A stretch of 64,000 bases of DNA from Actinomadura atramentaria DSM 43919 (GCF_000381885.1 NZ_KB907213.1:222043-286042); one strand, 5' to 3'; shown: positions 10,042 to 18,891, counted from the first letter of the stretch. Notes: a model not told the origin generated them from the sequence alone. A program made the numbers and translations.

Positions 10042-10048
10042 CCGCGCG

Positions 10049-10069
10049 GGCGGACGTACGGCGTCCGCC
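10049..10069 (+). terminator. Short stem-loop after the SDR gene
   Basis: GGCGGACG / CGTCCGCC, 8-bp perfect stem with a 5-base loop, eight bases after the stop. Confidence 0.55.
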
Positions 10070-10178
10070 GTGCGGGGGCTCGCGGGGAGAGCGTGCAGGA
10101 TGCGCGAGGCGCGCGCCTGATCCGGGCGAGCGGAAATGGGGAGGCGCGGGATTCGGGGGGCCGCGTAGGGTCGGTTCC

Positions 10179-10568
10179 ATGACGGCGGAAGAGGGCGGCA
10201 GCGTTCGCGTGGACGCGTGGATCTGGTCCGTGCGCCTGGTGAAGACCCGTTCGGCGGCGACGGCGGCGTGCCGGGGCGGCCACGTCCGGGTGAACGACGA
10301 GCGGGTGAAGCCCGCGACGCCGGTCCGCGTCGGCGACGAGGTGCGGGTCCGGCTGGAGGGCCGCGAACGCGTCGTCGTGGTCCGCCGCATTCTGCGCAAA
10401 CGCGTCAGCGCGCCGCTCGCGCAGGAGTCCTACACCGACAACAGCCCGCCCCCGCCCCCGCGCGAGGCGCTGATCCCCGTCGCCCGTCGCGACCGCGGCG
10501 CGGGCCGCCCCACCAAACGCGACCGCCGGGAACTCGACCGCCTCCGCACCCTCCCGCCGACGCCCTGA
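10179..10568 (+). CDS. S4 domain RNA-binding protein (Hsp15/HslR-like)
   Basis: 129 aa from ATG 10179. Residues 8-60 are an S4 domain of the heat-shock protein 15 type: VRVDAWIWSVRLVKTRSAA, then CRGGHVRVNDERVKPATPVRVGDEV. Hsp15 binds stalled 50S subunits carrying peptidyl-tRNA; the actinobacterial homologues are assumed to act similarly. The tail is basic and Pro-rich (YTDNSPPPPP then RRDRGAGRPTKRDRREL), also typical. The longer open frame upstream runs antisense-like through other genes and is not used. Confidence 0.88.
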   Translation: MTAEEGGSVRVDAWIWSVRLVKTRSAATAACRGGHVRVNDERVKPATPVRVGDEVRVRLEGRERVVVVRRILRKRVSAPLAQESYTDNSPPPPPREALIPVARRDRGAGRPTKRDRRELDRLRTLPPTP

Positions 10569-10571
10569 CGG

Positions 10572-12482
10572 TCAGGCGGCGGGTTCCGTCGCCGCCGCGC
10601 GCAGGACGTGCTCGTGCATCCGGTCCACGGCGTGGTCGACGCTGCGCACGAACCCGGCCTCCGCCGAGCCGCGCCGCACGCCCATGCCCGTCGGGAGCGT
10701 CAGCCGGAACGACCCGATCTGCTCGCCGCCGTCCGGCACCAGCAGGCCGGGTTCGGCGGCGAGGTTGCGCAGCAGGTCGCAGGGCCCGCTCGCGCCGCCC
10801 GCCGGCAGCGCCTCGACGCGCAGCTCCGGCGGTGCGTCCGCGAGCCGCCGCAGCAGCCACTGGACGCGGGTCAGCGCCCGCGCCCGGTCCGCGGCCGGGA
10901 CCTCGACGGTCGTCTCGATCCGCCCGGTGCGCAGGTCCGCCTCGATGAGCACCGGCCCGGCCGTGCCCGGCACCCGGATCTCCGCGCTCATCCGCCCGGC
11001 CTCCACGAGCGAGGCGACCGTCCGCATCCGGCGCACGGACGCGTCCCCGTCCCGGCGGCGGCGCAGCACCGGCGCGACGGTGAGCCCGGTCCGCCCGCCG
11101 ATCCGCAGGCAGAGCTGCCGGACGAGCTTCTCCCAGCTCTCGGCGACCTGCAGCGCGCGGCGGTCGCCGAGCCGCAGCGTGCCCGCCGCGACCGCGTCGC
11201 GGACCGGCACCCACGCCGCCCCCATGTCCTGGAAGCCCTGGCAGCCCGCGTTCGGCTGCCGCAGGTAGTGCAGCAGCTCGCCGAGCAGCCAGGCGTGGAC
11301 GGGGTTCGCGACGCCCTGGTGGTGGCAGAGCAGCTCGGCCTCGTACGCGACCTCGGCCCACGACAGGTGCCGCAGCGCGACCTTGCGCAGCCGCCGCCGG
11401 TCCACGGTGAGCGGGTGGGCGTCGTCGAGCGCGAGGTCGTTGGACAGGGTGATGACGGCCTCGTAGCCCTGCCGGGACGCGACCTCCAGGTACGCCTCGA
11501 CCTGGTCGGACTTGAGGGGGTTGCCGCCCGTCTTGGTCTCCACGAGCGCCGTCCAGATCCGTCCGGCGCGCGCGACGCGCAGGACGCCGTCCGGGCGGAC
11601 CTTCCCGTCGCCGTGCTTGAACGACGCCTCGGCGAACGTCTGGACGGTCCCGGCGGGCGCGCCGAACCGCGCGGTGAGCCGCCGCCCGAACTCGGGGACC
11701 TGCGCCATCACGGCGAGGAGCGTCGAGGTCGCGCGCGCCTCGCGCTCCTGGTCGTTGCGCAGGCCCGTCACCGGGAAGAGGCGGGCGCCCTGCCAGGAGG
11801 GGTGGTCGGCGAGGCTGACCTTCGGGGCGGGGGCCAGCGTGGTCTTGCGCTTCGCCGTCCGCACGCGCGCCGGGCGGGGCGCGGGCGCGGCCTCCGGCGC
11901 GGGCGCGCGCTCGGGTGTCGGTGCGGGCGGCTCGGCGGGCTCGGCGGTCCCGTCCTCGACGTCGATGCCGAAGTCCGTGGCCAGCCCCGCGAGGCCCGAC
12001 GCGTACCCCTGCCCGACCGCGCGGAACCGCCAGCCGTCGCCCCGCCGGTAGAACTCGCCGAAGACGAACGCCGTCTCGGTCGACGCGTCGCCGATGTCGA
12101 ACGCGAGCAGCGCGCCGCCCGCCGCGTCGGTGACGGCGAGCCGCAGGTCGTTCAGGTCCCCGAACGTCGCGTCGTGGCGGCTCGCGGCGACGACGACGCG
12201 CCGGACCGCGGCGGGCAGCGCGGCGAGGTCCACCAGGATGCGGTCCTCGCTGCCCGCCGCGGTGGGCGTCGTGCCGAGCAGGCGGACGGACTCGTCCGCG
12301 GTGGCGGGCTGGTTGTAGAAGACGAAGTCGCCGTCGCCGCGCACCCGGTCGTCCGCGCCGAGGAGCAGGACCGAGACGTCGGCCTCCCCGGCGCCGGACG
12401 GGTCGGTCCAGCCCAGCGCCACGGTCAGCGGCCCCGGCGCGTCCGACAGCGCGGACAGCTCGACGTTCGCGCCCTTGGTCAT
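10572..12482 (-). CDS. TerD-domain stress protein fused to a PD-(D/E)XK nuclease-like domain
   Basis: 636 aa from ATG 12482. Residues 1-175 are a TerD/SCP2 domain: it opens MTKGANVELS, the hallmark N-terminus, and has GDFVFYNQPA and ATFGDLNDLRLAVTD with acidic calcium-binding positions. A Pro/Ala-rich linker (178-215) leads to a second domain with RPDGVLRV (Asp298) followed by WTALVETKTGG (Glu315, Lys317), spaced as in PD-(D/E)XK nuclease folds. The rest (about 390-636) is unassigned. TerD proteins belong to tellurite/phage/colicin resistance systems; the fusion suggests a nucleic-acid-directed role. It stands alone. Confidence 0.75.
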   Translation of the reverse strand: MTKGANVELSALSDAPGPLTVALGWTDPSGAGEADVSVLLLGADDRVRGDGDFVFYNQPATADESVRLLGTTPTAAGSEDRILVDLAALPAAVRRVVVAASRHDATFGDLNDLRLAVTDAAGGALLAFDIGDASTETAFVFGEFYRRGDGWRFRAVGQGYASGLAGLATDFGIDVEDGTAEPAEPPAPTPERAPAPEAAPAPRPARVRTAKRKTTLAPAPKVSLADHPSWQGARLFPVTGLRNDQEREARATSTLLAVMAQVPEFGRRLTARFGAPAGTVQTFAEASFKHGDGKVRPDGVLRVARAGRIWTALVETKTGGNPLKSDQVEAYLEVASRQGYEAVITLSNDLALDDAHPLTVDRRRLRKVALRHLSWAEVAYEAELLCHHQGVANPVHAWLLGELLHYLRQPNAGCQGFQDMGAAWVPVRDAVAAGTLRLGDRRALQVAESWEKLVRQLCLRIGGRTGLTVAPVLRRRRDGDASVRRMRTVASLVEAGRMSAEIRVPGTAGPVLIEADLRTGRIETTVEVPAADRARALTRVQWLLRRLADAPPELRVEALPAGGASGPCDLLRNLAAEPGLLVPDGGEQIGSFRLTLPTGMGVRRGSAEAGFVRSVDHAVDRMHEHVLRAAATEPAA

Positions 12483-12644
12483 CTGTTCCACGGCTCGCAC
12501 TCCTCGTCTCGCACGGCAGGGCTGCGGCAGGGGAGCACGGCGGACGGGACGCGGCCGTCTGCGCGCACTGCGGGACGCTACGCCGCGCGGGCGGGCGGCG
12601 CGGCGCGGACGGCGGGTTGTGGCCGGATGCGGAACGGACGTGAA

Positions 12645-12678
12645 CCGGGACGGCCCCGTGGGAGTGGGGCCGTCCCGG
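12645..12678 (-). terminator. Strong hairpin after the VOC dioxygenase-like gene
   Basis: Perfect 13-bp inverted repeat (CCGGGACGGCCCC / GGGGCCGTCCCGG) with an 8-base loop, six bases beyond the stop of the minus-strand gene at 12685. It likely ends the FAH-VOC operon. Confidence 0.75.
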
Positions 12679-12684
12679 GCGGGG

Positions 12685-13602
12685 TCAGGTGTGGGCGTCG
12701 GTCATGAGGGCGGCGAGGTCCTCGGGGTTGATGAAGGACGGCGGGGGCGGCGGGCCCCAGTTGAAGAGGCCCTTCGCGCCCTCGAAGACCTCCGGGGTCC
12801 AGGGGGCGTCCTCCGGGATGGAGTCCATGTCGGAGTAGTACTCGGAGAAGTTGCCCGCCGGGTCCTTCAGGTACCAGAAGAAGTTCGATCCGGCGTGGTG
12901 GCGGCCGAGGCCCCAGACGTGGCGCTCGGGGCGGCCCTCGAGCATGGCCATCGCGCCGCGGCCGACGTCGTCCACGTCGTCGACCTGCCACGACGTGTGG
13001 TGCAGGAAGGAGACGGGGGCCTGGAGCACCAGGATGTTGTGGTGGTCGGTCGAGCAGCGCAGGAACGCGCCGACGTTCCCCATGAGGTCGCTGGTGCGGA
13101 AGCCGAGGCCGTCGCGGAAGAACGCGATGGTCGCGGCGGCGTCGGTGGTGCCGAGGACGGCGTGGCCGAGCTTGCGGGGCCGGATCGGGTCGGTGCGCAG
13201 GACGCCGGGCGCGCGCACGCCGGGCCGGTCGACGCGGCCGGGCCCGTTGTAGGGCGTCGGCGCGACGGCCTCCTGGAGGATGCGCGGCTCGACGCGCAGC
13301 ACGGCGCGCACGCCGGTGACCGGTTCCACGGCGGTGAGTTCCGTCCCGGCGAGGACGGGTTCGACGCCGAGCCGCCGGAGGCGGGCGGCGGCGGCGCCGA
13401 GGTCGTCGGGGTCGTCCGCGCCGATCCGCGCCTCCAGCAGGCGGCGCGTCGGAGCGTGGACGATCCGGAGCTGGTCCCCGCCGTCGCGGGTGCGGAACCA
13501 CCCGTCCGCGGCGCGCGCCAACCCGAACTCGGCGTAGTAGTCGCCGGTCTCGACGGGGTTGGGCACCCCGACGGTGATCGCGGACAGTCGGTGCAGAGCC
13601 AT
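12685..13602 (-). CDS. VOC superfamily extradiol dioxygenase-like protein
   Basis: 305 aa with two vicinal-oxygen-chelate modules. The second carries likely Fe(II) ligands of an extradiol ring-cleavage dioxygenase: His in KLGHAVLGT, His in FLHHTSWQVDD, and Glu in NFSEYYSDMD. Such enzymes open catechol-type rings; ring-cleavage products are then hydrolysed by FAH-family enzymes such as the gene immediately upstream. A GGGAGA ribosome site precedes the ATG and the gap to the FAH stop is 16 bases, so the two are one operon under the GntR regulator at 14587. Exact substrate unknown. Confidence 0.8.
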   Translation of the reverse strand: MALHRLSAITVGVPNPVETGDYYAEFGLARAADGWFRTRDGGDQLRIVHAPTRRLLEARIGADDPDDLGAAAARLRRLGVEPVLAGTELTAVEPVTGVRAVLRVEPRILQEAVAPTPYNGPGRVDRPGVRAPGVLRTDPIRPRKLGHAVLGTTDAAATIAFFRDGLGFRTSDLMGNVGAFLRCSTDHHNILVLQAPVSFLHHTSWQVDDVDDVGRGAMAMLEGRPERHVWGLGRHHAGSNFFWYLKDPAGNFSEYYSDMDSIPEDAPWTPEVFEGAKGLFNWGPPPPPSFINPEDLAALMTDAHT

Positions 13603-13618
13603 GAGTGTCTCCCGCGGG

Positions 13619-14467
13619 TCAGGACGCGACGAAGGTCTGGCGCAGTTCGCCGATGCCCTCGATGGTGCTGACGAGCACCTCGCCGGGCGCGATCCAGCGC
13701 TGCGGGCTGCGGCCGAGGCCGACCCCGGCGGGCGTGCCGGTGAAGATCAGGTCGCCGGGGCGCAGCGGGAGGACGGCCGACAGCCGGGCGACGAGCGCGG
13801 GCACGGAGAAGATGAGGTCGCGGGTGCGGCCCTTCTGCATCTCCTCGCCGTCCAGGGCGCAGCTCAGCTCGATGTCGTCGCGGTCGCGGAACTCGTCGGG
13901 GGTGACCAGGCACGGCCCGGTCGGCGCGAAGCCGGGGAAGGACTTGCCGAGCCCGAACTGCGGCGCGGGGCCGACCATCTGGGTGACGCGCTCGGAGATG
14001 TCCTGCCCGGCGGTGAGCCCGGCGACGTGGTCCCACGCGTCCGCCTCGGCGACGCGGTACGCCTCGGTCCCGATGACGGCGACGAGCTCGACCTCCCAGT
14101 CGGTGTGCCCGCCCTCGGGCAGCGCGACCTCGGTGACGGGCCCGGTCAGGCTGGACGCGAACTTGGTGAACACCGGCGGCAGCGTGTCGGGCGCGGCGAA
14201 CCCGGACTCGTCGGCGTGCGCCCGGTAGTTCAGCCCGATCGCGAGGATCTGCGCGGGCGCGGGGGAGGGCGCGCCGAGGTCGGCGGCGTCGAACGGCGTG
14301 CCGGGCGGGAGGTCGGCGGCGTCCGCCCAGGCGCGGAACTCGGCCCAGCGGGCGTAGACGGCGGTGGGGTCGGCGGTGAACCGGCCGCCGCTCGCCTCCT
14401 CGACGTCCACGGCCGCGCCGGACGCGTCGAGCAGGACGAGCCGGCCGTTCAGGTTGGCGATGCGCAC
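13619..14467 (-). CDS. Fumarylacetoacetate hydrolase family protein
   Basis: 282 aa. The C-terminal two thirds is a FAH fold with ILAIGLNYRAHADE, the PPVFTKF segment, DWEVELVAVIG (metal-binding Asp/Glu) and GDLIFTGTPAGVG, all family signatures. Members hydrolyse or decarboxylate acylpyruvates and oxo-dienoates from aromatic degradation. I place the start at GTG 14467 because GGAGAG lies six bases upstream; the longer ATG at 14500 has no ribosome site and directly abuts the operator. First gene of the operon with the VOC protein. Confidence 0.85.
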   Translation of the reverse strand: MRIANLNGRLVLLDASGAAVDVEEASGGRFTADPTAVYARWAEFRAWADAADLPPGTPFDAADLGAPSPAPAQILAIGLNYRAHADESGFAAPDTLPPVFTKFASSLTGPVTEVALPEGGHTDWEVELVAVIGTEAYRVAEADAWDHVAGLTAGQDISERVTQMVGPAPQFGLGKSFPGFAPTGPCLVTPDEFRDRDDIELSCALDGEEMQKGRTRDLIFSVPALVARLSAVLPLRPGDLIFTGTPAGVGLGRSPQRWIAPGEVLVSTIEGIGELRQTFVAS

Positions 14468-14501
14468 GGGGGTCTCTCCAGGTCGTGCTTGATTCGTCAT
14501 G

Positions 14502-14571
14502 ATGATTATGGCGATAATGCGCTGCGGTTGGGCCGTCCGTCAAGAGGTGGGATGCTAATCGCCATAATCAT
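14502..14571. promoter_or_regulatory. Paired inverted operators between FAH and GntR genes
   Basis: Two copies of ATGATTATGGCGAT face each other: plus strand at 14502-14515 and reverse complement (ATCGCCATAATCAT) at 14558-14571. Centres are about 56 bases apart, close to a whole number of helical turns. They are AT-rich islands in 70+% GC DNA and lie next to each start. The likely binder is the GntR protein at 14587, repressing both directions, perhaps by looping. Confidence 0.75.
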
Positions 14572-14586
14572 TTCGAGGAGGCCGAC

Positions 14587-15321
14587 GTGACCCCTGACGA
14601 CGCCGCGCTCCGCCGCGCCGACTGGGACCGCTCCGGCGCGCTCAGCCGCGCCGAGCAGGCCGCCGACCGCGTCGCGGAGCTGGCGGCGGCCGTCCGCCCG
14701 GGCGAACGGCTCGGCACCAAGGAGGAGCTGCGGACCCGGCTCGGCGTCTCGGTCGGCACGTTCAACGAGACGCTGCGGCTGCTGCAGGCGCGCGGGCTCG
14801 TCACCGTCCGGCCCGGCCCCGGCGGCGGGCTGTTCGCCGCCGAGCAGTCCCCGATGGTGCGGCTCGGGAACTCCGTCCTGGCGCTGGACGCGGGCGGCAC
14901 CGACGTCGCCGAGGCGATCCGGGTCCGCGACGTCCTGGACCCGCTGCTCATCGAGGACGCGCTGTGGCACGCGTCCCCCGCCGACATCGCCGACCTGCGC
15001 GCCCGGCTCGCCGTCATGGCCGAGTCCGTCGAGGCGGGCGACCCCGTCGCGTTCGTCCACGCGAACTGGCGGCTGCACGCGCGGATCGCGTCGATCACGC
15101 CGAGCCGCCTGCTCGCGTCGCTGTACCACAGCCTGCTGGAGGTCATCGAGACGCACACGCTGTCGGTGCTGCCCTCGGCCGTCCAGCCGCTGCCGGACTA
15201 CATCGCGGAGCGGTACCGGCTGCACGCCGACCTGGTGGACGCGCTGGACGCCCGCGACCGCGACGCGGCGATGCGGCTGATCACCGCGCACAACACCTCG
15301 TCCGCGACCCGCCCGGCCTGA
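14587..15321 (+). CDS. GntR family regulator, FadR/FCD subfamily
   Basis: 244 aa. The N-terminal winged helix spans about residues 20-80 (GTKEELRTRLGVSVGTFNETLRLLQARGLV is the recognition unit), followed by an all-helical FCD ligand domain with the metal-type residues of this class (ANWRLHARIA and HNTSSATRPA near the end). It starts at GTG 14587 with GAGGAG six bases upstream. It is divergent from the FAH-VOC genes and probably represses them until an aromatic-pathway intermediate binds. Confidence 0.88.
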   Translation: MTPDDAALRRADWDRSGALSRAEQAADRVAELAAAVRPGERLGTKEELRTRLGVSVGTFNETLRLLQARGLVTVRPGPGGGLFAAEQSPMVRLGNSVLALDAGGTDVAEAIRVRDVLDPLLIEDALWHASPADIADLRARLAVMAESVEAGDPVAFVHANWRLHARIASITPSRLLASLYHSLLEVIETHTLSVLPSAVQPLPDYIAERYRLHADLVDALDARDRDAAMRLITAHNTSSATRPA

Positions 15322-15356
15322 CGCATCACCGCGCCGCGGGCGGGCAGGGGCCGTCC

Positions 15357-15863
15357 ATGACCACGGTGAAGACGCTCGCGGCGCGGGCCGGAGTGCGGCT
15401 GGACGCGCTCGCGATCTATCTCAACGACCATCTGACGGGGGCGACGGGCGGCGTCGAGCTGGCCCGGCGGATCGCCTCGACGCACGACGACCCGGCGCTC
15501 GCGACCGTCCGCGACGAGATCGAGGCCGACCGCGACACGCTGCTGGAGATCATGGCGAGCCTCGGCGTCCCGGCGCGGCGCTACAAGGTCTACGCGGCGT
15601 GGGCGATGGAGAAGGTGGGGCGGCTGAAGTCCAACGGCGGGCTCGTCCACCGCGCGCCGCTCAGCGACGTCGTCGAGCTGGAGGCGCTGGCGCTCGGCGT
15701 CGCGGGCAAGGCGGCGGGCTGGCGGACGCTGCGCGAACTAGCCGAACACGACGACCGGCTGGACGCGGCGCTGCTGGACGGCCTCATCGCGCGCGCGGAC
15801 CGGCAGTCCGCGACGCTGGAGCCGCTGCGGCGGGCCGCCGCCGACCGGGCGTTCCGCGACTAA
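15357..15863 (+). CDS. Helical protein of unknown function
   Basis: 168 aa from ATG 15357, 35 bases after the GntR gene. The sequence predicts long amphipathic helices (YLNDHLTGATGGVELARRIA, ALATVRDEIEADRDTLLEIM, DVVELEALALGVAGKAAGWRTL) with evenly spaced His/Glu/Asp, which resembles a ferritin-like or four-helix bundle. No motif I can name and no signal peptide. It may be co-transcribed with gntR but is separated from the next gene by its own stop and a 41-base gap. Function unknown. Confidence 0.65.
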   Translation: MTTVKTLAARAGVRLDALAIYLNDHLTGATGGVELARRIASTHDDPALATVRDEIEADRDTLLEIMASLGVPARRYKVYAAWAMEKVGRLKSNGGLVHRAPLSDVVELEALALGVAGKAAGWRTLRELAEHDDRLDAALLDGLIARADRQSATLEPLRRAAADRAFRD

Positions 15864-15904
15864 ATGCGGATGACCGCCTCGGATGGGTCTGCCACGATTC
15901 ATCC

Positions 15905-16531
15905 GTGTCCGCGGCGGAGGTCTACGAGATCCACCTGACGGTCGGGGGCGGCCCCGACCGGCTCGACGCGTTCGCCGCCGCGCGCGGGCTCAAGGCCGTC
16001 CACATCGTGCTCGACCGGGGGCGGGTGCCGTCGCAGCCGATGCTGACCCGGCGCGTGCGCGGGCCGCTGGACGCCGCGTTCGCCGCCGCGCGCGCGACCG
16101 CCGCCGAGCTGGTCTCGGCCGGGATTCCGGTCGTCCGGACCAAGATCGAGGGCGCGCCGGGGAATCCGGGCGTGCCCGTGGACGACGCCGCCGCGCGCCG
16201 CGCCGACCCCGCGCGGTACTTCGAGCACCACGTCAAGCTCGTCCTGCCGCCGGACGCCGACCTCGCGCGGCTCGCGGCGCTGGTCGAGCCGCACACCGCG
16301 CACCTGTCGCGCAACGCGCGGCGGGTCCGCGCGGACGGCCGCCGGGAGCGGTTCGTCACCCAGCGGTGCCGCGCCGTGGGCGACCGCACCGCCGCGCGGC
16401 GGCTCGCCGCGCTGACCCTCGCCCTGCGCGACGCGTGCCACGAGATCGCCTCCGTCGAGCGCGAGTACGTCGTCCACGACGGCGACGCCTCGCTCGACGA
16501 CGGCTGGATCGCCGAGGAGGACCCCCGATGA
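15905..16531 (+). CDS. Unknown protein, first gene of the AbiEii-type operon
   Basis: 208 aa from GTG 15905. I do not recognise the family. The N-terminus has a His in EIHLTVGGG and the middle has YFEHHVKLVL; these two short H-x-T/K-x elements are reminiscent of the paired motifs of 2H phosphoesterases, but the second lacks Thr/Ser, so this is only a hint. Its TGA overlaps the next ATG by four bases (ATGA), so it is translationally coupled with the first nucleotidyltransferase, suggesting a partner role. Confidence 0.6.
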   Translation: MSAAEVYEIHLTVGGGPDRLDAFAAARGLKAVHIVLDRGRVPSQPMLTRRVRGPLDAAFAAARATAAELVSAGIPVVRTKIEGAPGNPGVPVDDAAARRADPARYFEHHVKLVLPPDADLARLAALVEPHTAHLSRNARRVRADGRRERFVTQRCRAVGDRTAARRLAALTLALRDACHEIASVEREYVVHDGDASLDDGWIAEEDPR

Positions 16532-17781
16532 CGGACTGGACCGACCTCGGCTGGGGGCCGTGGTCTCCCGGAACGCGCGTCTCCGGGGAACCGGGCGCCG
16601 ACGTGCGCGCCCGGCTCGACCTGCCCGCGACGCTGCTGCCGACGCCCGGACTCGTGCAACCGCTGCTGTTCGATCCCGCGTTGAAGCATCACGCCCGTGC
16701 TGCGCGGCTCGGCGAACCGTCTTTCGCGGACGCCGACACGGCACGCGCGTGGCACGACGCGCGGCGGGCGGCGCTCGGCCGGGTGCTCGCCGCCGCCGCC
16801 CGGTCGCCGCATCTGGTGCTGCGGGGGAGCGCGCTGATGCGGGCGTGGTTCGGGGCGGCGGCGCGGGAGCCCGGCGACCTGGACTTCGTCGCGGTGCCCC
16901 GAACGCTCGGCGTCGAGGCGGCGCCGGACCTGCTCGACGGGATCGCGCGCGGCGCGGCGGGCGGTGCCGTGCGTTTCGACGCCGACGCGGCCGTGTGCGA
17001 GGACATCTGGACGTACGACCGCGTGCCGGGCGTGCGGCTCGTCCTGCCGTGGGCGGCGGACGGGCTGCCGGGCGGGACCGTGCAGGTGGACGTCGTGTTC
17101 GGCGAGCGGCTGGCGGTCCCGCCGGAGCCGGTATCCGTGCCGGTGCCCGGCGGGGAGCCCGTCCGGCTGCCCGGCGCGTCGCGGGAGCTTTCGCTGGCGT
17201 GGAAGATCATGTGGCTCGTCGACGACATGTACCCGCAGGGCAAGGACCTGTACGACGCGCTGCTGCTCGCGGAGTCCACGCCGCTGCGGCACCGGCTGCT
17301 GCTGGACGTGTTCGCCGCGTCCGAGCCGGCGCGGGCCGTGCGGCCGCCGACGTTCGAGGACGTGCGGCGGATCGGCGCGGACTGGGACGAGTTCCGCAAG
17401 GAGCATCCGGACGTCGCCCTCGACGGGCGCGCCGCGCACGCCCGGCTCGCCGCGCTGCTGGAACCGGTGTTCGCGCAGGACACGGGCCTGCCGGACGACG
17501 TGTACGGGCGCGCCGCCGAGCTGCTGCGTCCGCGCCTGGCCGACTACCGGGGGCTCGGGCTCTCCGCGGCGCTGCACCGGATGATCCGCGATGACCGTTT
17601 CGCTCCGCTGGAGGCGACCGTGCTGGCCAACGTCCTGCTCGGCCGCGACGCCGCCGCGCTGGGCGACACCGTGGACGCGGTGCTCCGCGCCTGCCGCCGT
17701 GTCGGGCGGGGTTGGACGGGCTATCTGGACCGAAATCCCGGCGTGCGGGACGACGTGCTGCGGACGCTGGCCGGTTCGTGA
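16528..17781 (+). CDS. Nucleotidyl transferase AbiEii/AbiGii-like protein (copy 1)
   Basis: 417 aa. The region LRGSALMRAWFG...EPGDLDFV matches the nucleotidyltransferase core of AbiEii toxins (G-S motif on the loop, then D-x-D metal residues), and LSLAWKIMWL followed by KDLYDALLLAE corresponds to the conserved Lys and the RD-hh-Dh motif downstream. AbiEii-type enzymes transfer nucleotides to tRNA or proteins and act as toxins in abortive infection. It overlaps both neighbours by ATGA/TGATG junctions. No recognisable AbiEi antitoxin is adjacent; the 208-aa protein upstream is the only candidate. Confidence 0.7.
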   Translation: MTDWTDLGWGPWSPGTRVSGEPGADVRARLDLPATLLPTPGLVQPLLFDPALKHHARAARLGEPSFADADTARAWHDARRAALGRVLAAAARSPHLVLRGSALMRAWFGAAAREPGDLDFVAVPRTLGVEAAPDLLDGIARGAAGGAVRFDADAAVCEDIWTYDRVPGVRLVLPWAADGLPGGTVQVDVVFGERLAVPPEPVSVPVPGGEPVRLPGASRELSLAWKIMWLVDDMYPQGKDLYDALLLAESTPLRHRLLLDVFAASEPARAVRPPTFEDVRRIGADWDEFRKEHPDVALDGRAAHARLAALLEPVFAQDTGLPDDVYGRAAELLRPRLADYRGLGLSAALHRMIRDDRFAPLEATVLANVLLGRDAAALGDTVDAVLRACRRVGRGWTGYLDRNPGVRDDVLRTLAGS

Positions 17782-18890
17782 TGAGTTGGACGGACATCGC
17801 CGATCGGTTGGTGCTCGACGCCGACGCGCCGCCGTCGTCCGCCGACGAACCGGCGTCCGGGAGCGAGGCGGGGCGGGCCGCGCGGCGTCGCGTGCTCGGC
17901 CACGTCCTGGCCGCCGTCGCGGAATCGCGCTGGTCGGCGCACCTGGCGCTGCGCGGGAGCGTGCTGCTGCGCGCGGCGTTCGGCTCGGCCGCGCGCGAGC
18001 CCGGCGACCTGGACTTCGTCGTCGTCCCGCACACCTTCGCGTGCGACGGCGCGGACGCCCGCGCGATGCTGGCGGACATCGCGCACGCCGCCGAACGCGT
18101 CTCGCTCCGCTCGCCGCACCCGCGGGTGCTCATCGACGCGGCGGGCGCGGTCACCGACGACCTGTGGTCCTACGGCGCGTCGCCCGGTGTCCGCATCGCC
18201 CTCCCGTGGCGGTCCGACGACGGCCCCGGCGGCGAAGTGGGCCTCGATTTCGCGTTCAACGAGCGCATTCCCGTTCCCCCGGAAAGCGTGGCGGTCACCG
18301 TTCCCGACACCGGTGCGGTGTCCCTTCTCGCCGCGACGCCGGAACAGTCGCTCGCGTGGAAGACGATGTGGCTCCTGGACGATCCGTACATCGAGCCCAA
18401 GGATCTGCACGACGCGCTTCTCCTGGCCGAACACGTGCGACTGCCGCACCGGCTCCTGCTGGATTCCCTGGTGGCGTCCGACCTGGACAACATCGCCTGG
18501 CTGCCCACGGAAACGGCGCTCAGTTCCCTGAAACTCCGCCCCGGAGCCGGGGACGAAGCGTTGGCCGCTCGTGCCCGCTTCACCGCGTTCGCCACGTCCG
18601 TTCTTCAAGAAGACCCGGGCCTGCCCCGCGGGGTCTACGCGCGCTACGCGGAACTCCTGCGACCACGCCTCGCGGAATACAAGGGCCGCGACCCCCGCGC
18701 GGTGGCACGCGAATTGATCGCCGTCGACCGGGCCTTCACCGACGTCGTCACGGTCGTCTTCAACGAACTCCTCGGCCGGAGCATCGACGACCTCCCCGAA
18801 ACCATCGACCAACTCGCCGAACTGAACCCTGGCGCACCGTCCGACCCGACCACCCGCGACGGACTCCTGCTGGACCTGCTCGCGGACTGA
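17781..18890 (+). CDS. Nucleotidyl transferase AbiEii/AbiGii-like protein (copy 2)
   Basis: 369 aa, clearly a paralogue of the preceding gene: LALRGSVLLRAAFGS then EPGDLDFVVVP, a shared DLWSYGASPGVRIALPW segment, LAWKTMWLLDD and KDLHDALLLAEH. Both copies keep the Gly-Ser loop and the D-x-D pair, so both could be active. Its ATG overlaps the stop of copy 1 by one base. The 3' part of the gene is slightly lower in GC. Convergent with corA, whose stop is one base away. Confidence 0.7.
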   Translation: MSWTDIADRLVLDADAPPSSADEPASGSEAGRAARRRVLGHVLAAVAESRWSAHLALRGSVLLRAAFGSAAREPGDLDFVVVPHTFACDGADARAMLADIAHAAERVSLRSPHPRVLIDAAGAVTDDLWSYGASPGVRIALPWRSDDGPGGEVGLDFAFNERIPVPPESVAVTVPDTGAVSLLAATPEQSLAWKTMWLLDDPYIEPKDLHDALLLAEHVRLPHRLLLDSLVASDLDNIAWLPTETALSSLKLRPGAGDEALAARARFTAFATSVLQEDPGLPRGVYARYAELLRPRLAEYKGRDPRAVARELIAVDRAFTDVVTVVFNELLGRSIDDLPETIDQLAELNPGAPSDPTTRDGLLLDLLAD

Positions 18891-18891
18891 A

